The notes under the pieces were generated by a model. The model ran no database searches. It worked only from the letters and a program-made list of their open reading frames with translations, and was not told the origin of the DNA. Positions 26,544 to 34,010 of a stretch of 64,000 nucleotides of DNA are shown here, in pieces. The position numbers were made by a program, and so were the translations under genes. Positions within the stretch are counted from its first letter, which is position 1. Each line of letters begins with the position of its first letter. The DNA comes from Streptomyces albus subsp. chlorinus (GTDB lineage: Bacteria > Actinomycetota > Actinomycetes > Streptomycetales > Streptomycetaceae), in assembly GCF_013302895.1 (NCBI RefSeq), contig NZ_VJOK01000001.1, positions 3,030,012-3,094,011 of the forward strand, given 5' to 3'.

Positions 26544-28159
26544 CACGCGTCCCCCCTCTCCTCGGCGGTGTGGAAGGCGTGGGTGGCCGCTCCCCTGCTG
26601 ACGCTCCCGGCGAGCAGCGGTGCCGGACGGCGCGCCTCCCCGGCAGCGGAGCCATACCCGGAGCCGTTCGCCCGTGGTGGCCTCAGCACTTCGTACTCCT
26701 CCAGCCACACCTCCCGCGTCACCTTCCGGAACTCCGCGGTGGTGCCGGGCCACACCGCCACCGGCCTGCCCTGCGCGTCCAGGTACCAACTGGTGCAGCC
26801 GGTCTCCCACACGCTCGACTTGATGCGTTCGCGCAGTTTGGCGTTGTACGTGTGCTGGGCGATGGGGCGCACGTCAAGTGCCGCCTTGTCACCGCCGCCG
26901 AGGGTGTCCAGCTTCCTGATGTAGTCGATCATGTAGGTGAGCTGCGCCTCGACGATCAGGAGCATCGAGCTGGTACCCAGGCCGGTGTTGGGCCCGATGA
27001 TGAACAGGAAGTTGGGAAACCCGGTTGTCGTTGTGCCGCGCAGTGCGTTCATTCCGTCCTCGGCCCAGGACTCGGCGAGCGTCCGGCCGTCCGCGCCCTT
27101 GACGAGATCGGCCACCGGCATGTCGGAGACGTGGAAGCCGCTGCAGAAGACGATCGCGTCGACCTCGGCCTCCCGGCCGTCGGCGGAGACCAGCGTGTTG
27201 CCGCGTATCCGGGCGAGCCCGGAGTCGATGACATGGGTGTTGGGCTGCGCGAGCGCCGGATAGTAGTCGTCGGACACCAGGGTGCGCTTGCAGCCGACGC
27301 GGTAGTCCGGCGTCAGCTTCCGCCGCAGCTCGGGGTCCTTGACGGCGCGCCGCATGTGGAGCTTGGCGAGCTGTTCCACGACGGGCAGCAGCTTGGGGTA
27401 CTTGGCGAACACCTGCGTCTCCAGCTCGCGCACCCCCCACAGCGCGAACCGTCGCACCTTCTGCGTGACGGGGAACCTCGCATGCAGCTTCTGCTCCGCC
27501 TTGGTGATACGGCGGTCGTTGCGCGGGATGACCCAGGCGGGCGTGCGCTGGAATACGGTCAGTTCACCGACGACCGGCTGGATGGCGGGGATGATCTGGA
27601 TCGCGGACGCGCCGGTGCCTATGACGGCGACCCGCTTGCCGCGCAGATCGACACCGTGGTCCCAGGTGGCCGAGTGGAAGACCTTGCCCTCGAAGGAGTC
27701 CAGACCGGGGATCTCGGGCAGCTTCGGCTCGGACAGCGGCCCGGTCGCCGAGACGACCACATCGGCGGTCAGCGTGCCGGCGGAGGTCTCCACCCGCCAG
27801 TGCAGCTCCTCGGCGTCCCAGCTCATCTGCTGCACCTCGGTGCGGAAGCGGATGTGCTGGCGCAGCCCGAAGGTGTCGGCGACCCGCTCCAGGTAGGCGC
27901 GGATCTCCGGCTGGGGCGAGTAGCTGCGCGGCCACTCGGCGTTGGGCGCGAAGGAGAACGAGTACAGGTGCGAGGGGATGTCGCACGCGCACCCGGGATA
28001 GGTGTTGTCGTGCCAGGTGCCGCCGAGTGCCTCCCTCCGCTCCAGGACGACGAAGTCCGTCACTCCCGCGCGGCGCAGCCGTACGGCGGCCCCCAGGCCG
28101 CCGAAGCCGCTGCCGATGACCGCCACCCGTACGTGCTCCTGCTCGTGCTCGGCCGCCAT
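26543..28159 (-). CDS. Flavin monooxygenase, Baeyer-Villiger type (MymA-like)
   Basis: 538-residue class B flavoprotein with an N-terminal FAD fingerprint VIGSGFGGLGAAVRL, the BVMO signature FEGKVFHSATWDH (F-x-G-x3-H-x3-W-D), and a second Rossmann motif VIGTGASAIQ for NADPH. It should insert oxygen into ketones or oxygenate heteroatoms. GGGAGG precedes the ATG. It is the first gene of an operon with the hydrolase and SDR, and the divergent MerR gene plus a 14-4-14 dyad in the shared promoter suggest induced expression. A BVMO-esterase-dehydrogenase set could degrade an alcohol or ketone via an ester. Confidence 0.92.
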   Translation of the reverse strand: MAAEHEQEHVRVAVIGSGFGGLGAAVRLRRAGVTDFVVLERREALGGTWHDNTYPGCACDIPSHLYSFSFAPNAEWPRSYSPQPEIRAYLERVADTFGLRQHIRFRTEVQQMSWDAEELHWRVETSAGTLTADVVVSATGPLSEPKLPEIPGLDSFEGKVFHSATWDHGVDLRGKRVAVIGTGASAIQIIPAIQPVVGELTVFQRTPAWVIPRNDRRITKAEQKLHARFPVTQKVRRFALWGVRELETQVFAKYPKLLPVVEQLAKLHMRRAVKDPELRRKLTPDYRVGCKRTLVSDDYYPALAQPNTHVIDSGLARIRGNTLVSADGREAEVDAIVFCSGFHVSDMPVADLVKGADGRTLAESWAEDGMNALRGTTTTGFPNFLFIIGPNTGLGTSSMLLIVEAQLTYMIDYIRKLDTLGGGDKAALDVRPIAQHTYNAKLRERIKSSVWETGCTSWYLDAQGRPVAVWPGTTAEFRKVTREVWLEEYEVLRPPRANGSGYGSAAGEARRPAPLLAGSVSRGAATHAFHTAEERGDA

Positions 28160-28235
28160 GCCGCCGCCTCCCGAGGTCTGTCGCGTCCTGCGCGGTGCGT
28201 CTCGTGGCGCCACGGACCCGCGCGGTCCGCACCCA

Positions 28236-28267
28236 CGAACCGTGCCAGTAATCACTGGCACGGTTCG
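28236..28267. promoter_or_regulatory. Perfect 14-4-14 operator dyad
   Basis: CGAACCGTGCCAGT and ACTGGCACGGTTCG are exact inverted complements around AATC. The dyad lies 77 bases before the monooxygenase start and about 100 bases before the divergent MerR gene. The short spacer and perfect symmetry suggest a dimeric repressor site; a TetR-type regulator elsewhere is possible besides the adjacent MerR protein. Confidence 0.7.
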
Positions 28268-28369
28268 AGATTAGGGCAGCGGAATACTCATGGGTAGGGG
28301 TAAGCGCGAGGAAGTTACCGGCGGTCGCACCGGCGCGGCCGGCTCGGACCGCCGCCTAGGCTGTGGAAC

Positions 28370-29188
28370 GTGGCCAGCGCGAACGAGCAGCACACGACGG
28401 ACGGGACCGGGACGCCCGCAGAGCACACGCCCCGCACGTCCGCGGACGGCGAACGGGTCTTCCGCGCCCACGAACTCGCGGAGGCGGCCGGCATCACCAC
28501 CCGCACCCTGCGCTTCTACCGGGAACGCAAACTCCTCCCGCCACCGCGCCGGGAGGGCCGCATCGCCTGGTACGACGAACACCACCTGGCCCGGCTGCGC
28601 AGCATCTCGGCACTCCTGGCCCGCGGCCACACCCTCGGCGGCATCGCCGACCTCCTCCACGCCTTCGAGAAGGGCCGCGACGTGCGCTCCGCGGCCGAGG
28701 TGATGGGACTGGACAGCGCCCTGATCACTCCGTTCTCCGAGGAGACCCCCGTCCGCCTCACCCCGGAGGAACTGGCCGACTACTTCCAGGGCGAGGTCAC
28801 CGTCGACAACCTCGCCGCCTCCCTGGACATCGGCTACGTCGCCATCGACGGCGACGAGTTCGTGCACACCAGCCGCCGCCTCCTGGAGGGCTCGGCGGAA
28901 CTGGTCGCCAAGGGCGTCCCGCTGGCCGCCGTACTGGAGGCCGGGCGCGAACTGCGCACCCGCGCCGACGAGATCGCCGCCCTGTTCGTCCGCCTCTTCC
29001 GCACCCACCTCCTCCCCCTTCAGGACAGCACCGAGGCGCCCGACCTCAACACCCTCCTGGAACGCGTCGCCCCCCTCGCGAAACAGATCGTCGAGGCCGA
29101 ACTGGGCCTGGCCATGGACCGCCGCGTACGCGCCGAACTGGAGGAGTGGCTGGGCGGGAGGGAAGGGTCGGGGACGGAGACTCAGTGA
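28370..29188 (+). CDS. MerR family transcriptional regulator
   Basis: 272 residues. After about 28 disordered residues comes a MerR winged helix (FRAHELAEAAGITTRTLRFYRERKLLPPP) and a coiled-coil dimerisation helix. The C-terminal effector domain of about 150 residues lacks metal-binding cysteines, suggesting an organic ligand. A TAGGCT element six to seven bases before the GTG suggests a leaderless transcript. It is divergent from the mymA-like operon, its likely target. Confidence 0.88.
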   Translation: MASANEQHTTDGTGTPAEHTPRTSADGERVFRAHELAEAAGITTRTLRFYRERKLLPPPRREGRIAWYDEHHLARLRSISALLARGHTLGGIADLLHAFEKGRDVRSAAEVMGLDSALITPFSEETPVRLTPEELADYFQGEVTVDNLAASLDIGYVAIDGDEFVHTSRRLLEGSAELVAKGVPLAAVLEAGRELRTRADEIAALFVRLFRTHLLPLQDSTEAPDLNTLLERVAPLAKQIVEAELGLAMDRRVRAELEEWLGGREGSGTETQ

Positions 29189-29339
29189 TCGTTACCGGTC
29201 TCCAGCACCCCCTACCATTCAGGTCCGACGCTTGGCAGGATCTTCCGCCCTTCACACCATCGAGTGCTCGAACTTGTAGGCGACGTACTGCCGTTGGATA
29301 CACTCACGCCTCACAGACCACAGCTACATATGGAGCACG

Positions 29340-29516
29340 ATGATGCGCAGCGCCCTCGCCGCCCTGGCCACCCTCACCGCAGTGGTGGCGTTGACCCTCA
29401 CCCAGGGCACCGGGAGTGCGGAGTCCCCCGCGCAGCAGCCGAAGGCGACAGCGGGCAAGTCCTCTTCGGCCACCTACACGACCTTGGCCGCGTCCCAGGT
29501 GCGCGCCAAATGGTAG
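29340..29516 (+). CDS. Small secreted peptide
   Basis: 58 residues: a signal peptide (MMRSALAALATLTAVVALTL, probable cleavage near GSA-ES) and a mature part of about 30 residues ending TYTTLAASQVRAKW. GGAG lies four bases before two tandem ATGs, and a possible promoter (TTGTAG, about 19 bases, TACACT) lies 50 bases upstream. It ends three bases before the stop of the convergent SARP gene. No cysteines. It could be a signalling peptide or the remnant of a longer secreted protein. Confidence 0.55.
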   Translation: MMRSALAALATLTAVVALTLTQGTGSAESPAQQPKATAGKSSSATYTTLAASQVRAKW

Positions 29517-29519
29517 ATC

Positions 29520-32500
29520 TCACCCGCCAGCGGCTCGCTCCTCCCGCAAAGCCAACCGGAGCGCCCGAGCCTCGGTCGTGACGTCGAGTTCCGCATAGAG
29601 AGCAAGGGCTTCCTCGCCAAGGCGCCGCGCCTGTCCGGGCCGCCCGGACAGCAGCGCGGTGCGCGCCAGTCCGTCGAGAGCGTGGGCAATGCCCAGCGGG
29701 AAGTCGATGTCCCGGGCCATCGCCAACGCCTCCTCGTACACCTGTCGGGCCGCCTCGGTGCGGCCCGACAGCCGCCACACCTCCCCCAGCGCCGTCATCG
29801 CCCGCTGGCACTCGTAGACGTTGCCCACCTCGCGGGCCACCTGTTCGGCCGACCGCACATGTCCGACTGCCTCGTCGAACCGTCCGGTCTCCGCACAGGC
29901 GGATCCCAGATGGATGAGCGTGTCCGCCTCACCCGCCGAGTCACCACTTTTGCGGTAACTGGCGAGGGCCCGCTCGAAACACGCCACAGCGCGTTCGGTG
30001 TCACCCATCGCCTGGTAGACCGCACCTATGTTGCCCTCCTCAAGGGCGATGTCCAGTGGACCGCCCACCAGTTGAGCCCGTACCAGTGCCTCCTGGAAAT
30101 GGTGGCGTGCCTCGCTGTACCGGCCCTCCAAGAACGAGATGAGGCCGATATTGTTCAGCGCCGTCGCCTCCCCGAAGGCGTCATCCGCACGTGCGTGGAG
30201 ATCGAAGACCCTCCGGAACCGCCCCAGCGCGTCCTGGAAGCGCCCCGCGTAGTGCAGCGCGACCCCTTCCACGTTGAGCGCTTCCGCCTCCCCGTACTCG
30301 TCCCCGCAGGCGCGGAACAGACGCAGGGAGACGGCCAGGTCCTCCAGCGCCTTCGCGTGCTGCCCCGCGGCCAGCCAGGCCCGCCCCGTCTGGAGGCGGG
30401 CGGTGGCGCACCCGTGCGCGTCACCGGCCTCCGCGAACAGTGCCGCCGCCTCGGTGGCGCACTCCATCGCCCTTTCGTGGTCCTCCTGGGCCACCACGTC
30501 GGCCCATTCGCTCAGCGCCTGGGCGAGAGCCCGCTTGTCGTCCCGTTTGCGCAGCGCCCGAACGGCACCGCTGTGCAGTTCGGCGGCGGTGCCCCACACC
30601 GCCCACAGTTTGAGCGCCTGCGCGAGCACATGCGGGAACAGCGCCGCGGTACCGGGCGTGCACCGCAGTGCCTCCCTGGCGACGGCCAGCAGATTCGGCC
30701 GCTCCACAGCGAGCCAGGCGGACGCCTCCTCCGCGTCCGCGAAGTGCGGTGCGTACGGCGACCGGGAGGCGGGCGGAAGGGGAAGCCTGCGGCGGCGCGG
30801 ATGTGCCGCCCTGTCCGCCCTGTCGGCGGCGGTCAGGTAGTAGGCGACGAGCCGGTCGAAGGCGTCCCGCCGCTCGTGCGCGGTGTCCTCCTCCTCGCAC
30901 ACCCGCCGCCCGAAGGCACGGGCGAGGTCGTGCAGGGCGTAGCGGTCCCTGAGCCGCTCGTCCAGCAGATGGTGGTCGAGGAGCGTCCTGAGGGCCCGCC
31001 GTCCGGCCGCCTCGTCCAGCCCGCCGAGCACGACGGCGGCTGTTTCTGACAGGTCGGGCCCCGGGTGCAGGGAGCAGCGCCTGAAGAGGCACTGGGCGGC
31101 GTCTCCGAGGTCCTCGTAGCTGAGCCGGAAGGCGGACCCCACCAGGTCGTCGTCCACCTCGTCCAGCGGGTCGGCGGCCTGTTCCAGCCGCTCGGCGAGG
31201 TACTGCAGATCCCATGTCTCACGGTGCTTGAAACCGCTCGCGAGCAGGGTGAGGGAGAGGGGGTGCCCTCCGAACCGGCCCACAGCGCTGTGCAGCGCCG
31301 CCGACTCGGGGGCGCGCGCGGTCCCGACGACGCGGGCGAAGAGAGCGACGGCGTCCCGTTCCGGGAGGGCGTCCAGTGCCAGGTGGTCGGCGCCCTGCAG
31401 CGCGTGCAGGCGTTTGCGGCTCGTGACGATCGCCCTGTTGCCGGCGGCTGCGGGCAGTAACGGTGCCACCTGTCGTACGTCCCGCGCGTTGTCGAGGACG
31501 AGGAGAGCAGCGTGCCGGGACGTCCACTCCCGCCACCGGCGGGTCCGCTCGTCCAGCGACACCGACTCGGGGTCGTAGCAGACATCCGCGTCGCTGAGCA
31601 GCAGCCCCAGGGCGTCGAACGGCTCGCAGCTCGGCTGGTCGCTGTAGCCGCGCAGATCCACGTAGAAGGCGCCGTCGGGATAGCGGGGCGCCAGCCGGTG
31701 CGCCGCGTGCACCGCGAGCGCGGTCTTTCCGATCCCCGGCATCCCGTGGACGACGGTGATCCAGGGGGTGGCCCCGCCCCCGGCGGGTCGCGCACTCCGC
31801 CCGCCGGGCTGTCCCGGCATGCGGGACGGTCCCGGCCCGCCGGACGGGTCTTGTCTGCCGCGCGTGCCTTGCCCGTTGGCCGGGTCCTGCCCGGGGAGCG
31901 AATCCTGCGCGCCGGCCGGACCCGGCGCGTCGGTGGGCCCCGGCGTGCAGGTAGGCCCCGGCATACCGGTGGTCCCCTGCCCGTCGATCAGGAGGGACAG
32001 CTCGCGCTCCCGCCCGGTGAAGTCGCGGGTGTCCCGGGGGAGGTTGTTACGAGGCCGGGCGTCCCGGGAGGCACCCCTATCGGCTGAGGACCGTGCCGGT
32101 GCGGCCTCGTGGACCAGCAGCGACCGGTCCTCTTCCAGGATGCGCTGGTGGAGGTCGCGAAGCTCGGCGCCCGGTTCGATGCCCAGCCTCTCGCGCAGCC
32201 GCCGCCGGGCCAAGTGGTAGTGGTCGAGGGCCTCCTCGGTGCGTCCGCACCGGTAGAGCGCGGTCATCAGCAGCCCGACGATGCGCTGCCCGGTGGGGTA
32301 CTCCGAGGCGAGCTGGTGCAGTTCGCCGAGGAGATCGGCGTGCTCGCCGCGGTCCAGTGCCAGTTTGATGCGCTCCTCGCGCACGGCGCGCAGGTCCTCG
32401 TGCAGGCGTGCCCGTACCGCCCGGCCCCAGTCGCTGGTGAACTCCGCGAAGGGCTCTCCCCGCCACATCGATTCGGCCGTTGCCAGCAGGCCGACGGCCA

Positions 32501-32873
32501 TCTGCCGCTCACCGCGCGCGGCGGCCTCCGCCGCGTCCTTGCGGAGGCGCTGGAAGCGGCACAGGTCCACCTCCTCCTCATCGACCAGCAGACGGTAGAG
32601 GCCGGGTGCCCGGTGGTCGATGCGTGCCCTGTCACCCACGGCCTTTTTGAGCACGCCACGTAATCGGGACACATACGTCTGGAGGGTGGCCCTGGTCACC
32701 GTGGGGGCCGCGTCGTCCCCCCACACGCGCTCGATCAGTGTCTCGGCGACAACGGGCTCGCCCCGGGCGTGCAGCAGCACCGCCAGCACGCAGCGCTGTT
32801 TGACGGAGCCGAGCGAGAACTGCCGGTCGCCGCCCCATAGTTCGACAGGGCTGCCCAGCGCGACGAAGATCAC
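29520..32873 (-). CDS. AfsR-like regulator: SARP, NB-ARC and TPR domains
   Basis: 1117 residues. A winged-helix DNA-binding domain (about 5-95) and a BTAD domain (about 100-250, FQRLRKDAAEAAARG to RILEEDRSLL) form the SARP module. A Gly/Pro-rich linker (about 298-370) leads to an NB-ARC ATPase with P-loop GMPGIGKT (about 377-384), Walker B ALLVLDNARD and an MHD-like YALHDLARAF. Six or more TPR repeats follow (FLEGRYSEARHHFQEAL, MGDTERAVACFERAL). This is the AfsR architecture. GTG at 32873 has AGGGGG upstream. It is divergent from the 35-aa peptide gene and convergent with the small secreted peptide. Confidence 0.93.
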   Translation of the reverse strand: MIFVALGSPVELWGGDRQFSLGSVKQRCVLAVLLHARGEPVVAETLIERVWGDDAAPTVTRATLQTYVSRLRGVLKKAVGDRARIDHRAPGLYRLLVDEEEVDLCRFQRLRKDAAEAAARGERQMAVGLLATAESMWRGEPFAEFTSDWGRAVRARLHEDLRAVREERIKLALDRGEHADLLGELHQLASEYPTGQRIVGLLMTALYRCGRTEEALDHYHLARRRLRERLGIEPGAELRDLHQRILEEDRSLLVHEAAPARSSADRGASRDARPRNNLPRDTRDFTGRERELSLLIDGQGTTGMPGPTCTPGPTDAPGPAGAQDSLPGQDPANGQGTRGRQDPSGGPGPSRMPGQPGGRSARPAGGGATPWITVVHGMPGIGKTALAVHAAHRLAPRYPDGAFYVDLRGYSDQPSCEPFDALGLLLSDADVCYDPESVSLDERTRRWREWTSRHAALLVLDNARDVRQVAPLLPAAAGNRAIVTSRKRLHALQGADHLALDALPERDAVALFARVVGTARAPESAALHSAVGRFGGHPLSLTLLASGFKHRETWDLQYLAERLEQAADPLDEVDDDLVGSAFRLSYEDLGDAAQCLFRRCSLHPGPDLSETAAVVLGGLDEAAGRRALRTLLDHHLLDERLRDRYALHDLARAFGRRVCEEEDTAHERRDAFDRLVAYYLTAADRADRAAHPRRRRLPLPPASRSPYAPHFADAEEASAWLAVERPNLLAVAREALRCTPGTAALFPHVLAQALKLWAVWGTAAELHSGAVRALRKRDDKRALAQALSEWADVVAQEDHERAMECATEAAALFAEAGDAHGCATARLQTGRAWLAAGQHAKALEDLAVSLRLFRACGDEYGEAEALNVEGVALHYAGRFQDALGRFRRVFDLHARADDAFGEATALNNIGLISFLEGRYSEARHHFQEALVRAQLVGGPLDIALEEGNIGAVYQAMGDTERAVACFERALASYRKSGDSAGEADTLIHLGSACAETGRFDEAVGHVRSAEQVAREVGNVYECQRAMTALGEVWRLSGRTEAARQVYEEALAMARDIDFPLGIAHALDGLARTALLSGRPGQARRLGEEALALYAELDVTTEARALRLALREERAAGG

Positions 32874-32934
32874 GATTCGCCCCCTGCTGCTGTCACGGCT
32901 TCCCCGCACCCCCTGAGGGAGTTCGCGTGTAGGT

Positions 32935-32948
32935 GTGAGCGTTCTCAC
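32935..32948. promoter_or_regulatory. Inverted repeat near the SARP promoter
   Basis: GTGAG-CGTT-CTCAC, a perfect 5-4-5 dyad 62 bases upstream of the SARP GTG, in the divergent promoter region. Candidate operator; the factor is unknown. Confidence 0.35.
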
Positions 32949-33026
32949 TGTCGTCCCGGGTTGAACGGTCGCGGGGAGGGGCGCACGGGTGCGTACGCCG
33001 GGCGCACATCGGGTGGTTCCCGGGAG

Positions 33027-33044
33027 TGCAAGCTTCTTGCAAGC
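33027..33044 (+). promoter_or_regulatory. SARP-type heptamer direct repeats
   Basis: TGCAAGC at 33027-33033 and again at 33038-33044, separated by TTCT, giving the 11-base period used by SARP regulators bound next to a -10 element. It lies about 86 bases before the peptide gene and faces away from the SARP gene. A clear -10 was not identified. Confidence 0.45.
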
Positions 33045-33129
33045 CGGACGTCCAGAGGGCACGGGTACATCGGCGCTGTCGGCCGCCAGACCGTTCCCGC
33101 CCCACCGTCGGCTCCAGGAGACACCTCGG

Positions 33130-33237
33130 ATGAACACAACAGCCTTCGACGCCCTACGGCGCCCCGCGCCCGTACCTGCGTCCGTGTCCGCACCTGTGCC
33201 CATGCCCGCACTCGACGTGCGGGGAGACGCACTGTGA
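33130..33237 (+). CDS. 35-aa Pro/Ala/Val-rich peptide, possible AfsS-like relay
   Basis: Short gene with AGGAG ten bases before the ATG: MNTTAFDALRRP, then a Pro/Ala/Val/Ser-rich stretch containing PVPMPA, ending DVRGDAL. No Cys, Trp or Tyr, so a modified-peptide precursor is unlikely. Its stop overlaps the GTG of the next gene (GTGA), suggesting coupled translation. Position divergent from an AfsR-like gene with SARP-type repeats upstream recalls afsS, a small Pro-rich protein switched on by AfsR, but there is no clear sequence similarity. Low-complexity composition leaves some doubt that it is real. Confidence 0.45.
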   Translation: MNTTAFDALRRPAPVPASVSAPVPMPALDVRGDAL

Positions 33238-34010
33238 CGCCCGACGCGGGACTTCCTGGGGCGGCGGGTGGGACACCTGTCGCGGTACCGCACACAGGGC
33301 ACCGTGCGCGGCCGGAGGCGCGGCCTCTTGTCGCGCGAGGTGCGGGACGTACGGTGCGACCGTGCGTGTCGGTGGAGATCGTGCCCCCGGACAGTGCGGT
33401 GCGGAGAGTCACTCTCACCAGTGGCCGTACGGACGTCTCCGGTGCCCATGAGGCGCGGTGGATACAGGTGACGGTGGCGCCTCCTCCGAGGGACCACACG
33501 CCGCCCTCCTCCGGCGGGTTCGCCTCCGGCGGCCAAAAGGCCGCGGACGCGGGCTTCGTGATGGACCGCCACTTACGGGTCCGGCTGCCTGCCCCCTTGC
33601 CCTGCCCCGAGCTGGCCGATGTGGTCGTCGCGCGAGGCGGTGGCCCGGAGGCCGTGCGGCGCCTGGCACGCGAGCACCCCAACGCCCTGGTGGCGGCCGC
33701 CCACATGGGGACACGCTGCTGGGTCACCCTGGGGGGCGGCACGGACGCACTGCTGGAGCTGGGTCCTCAGCAGTTCGCCGGCCTGCCGTGGCAGACATGG
33801 GCCTCGCTGCTCCACGCCTGGCGTGTGGCAGGGCTGTCCGTACAGGAACTGTGGCAGTCCAGCCTGACGGTACGGCGTCTCAGCCGCACCAGAGGGGGCG
33901 TTGCCGGCGGGGAGTCCCTCCAGGCGCTACGGAACCGGACACGGCAGCACACGGGGCGCGCCCCAACCGTGGGACAGCCTGCGTTCCGGCTCAGTCGGGA
34001 AGCCCGGTGA
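33234..34010 (+). CDS. Hypothetical protein with a TTA codon
   Basis: 258-residue frame opening with GTG that overlaps the peptide stop. Coding bias is clear in the second half (MDRHLRVRLPAPLP onward, with WVTLGGGTDALLELG and LPWQTWASLLHAWRV). Codon 114 is TTA (33573-33575), making translation dependent on the bldA tRNA in streptomycetes and therefore late. I recognise no family. An internal ATG near 33,561 could be the true start, giving about 150 residues. The 3' end overlaps the convergent P450 gene by 20 bases. Confidence 0.55.
   Translation: MTPDAGLPGAAGGTPVAVPHTGHRARPEARPLVARGAGRTVRPCVSVEIVPPDSAVRRVTLTSGRTDVSGAHEARWIQVTVAPPPRDHTPPSSGGFASGGQKAADAGFVMDRHLRVRLPAPLPCPELADVVVARGGGPEAVRRLAREHPNALVAAAHMGTRCWVTLGGGTDALLELGPQQFAGLPWQTWASLLHAWRVAGLSVQELWQSSLTVRRLSRTRGGVAGGESLQALRNRTRQHTGRAPTVGQPAFRLSREAR

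Noticed and set aside
33130..33237. RiPP precursor cooperating with the nearby P450
   Set aside because: The peptide has no Cys, Trp or Tyr, the P450 is on the other strand in a separate operon with a hydrolase, and no maturase is present.
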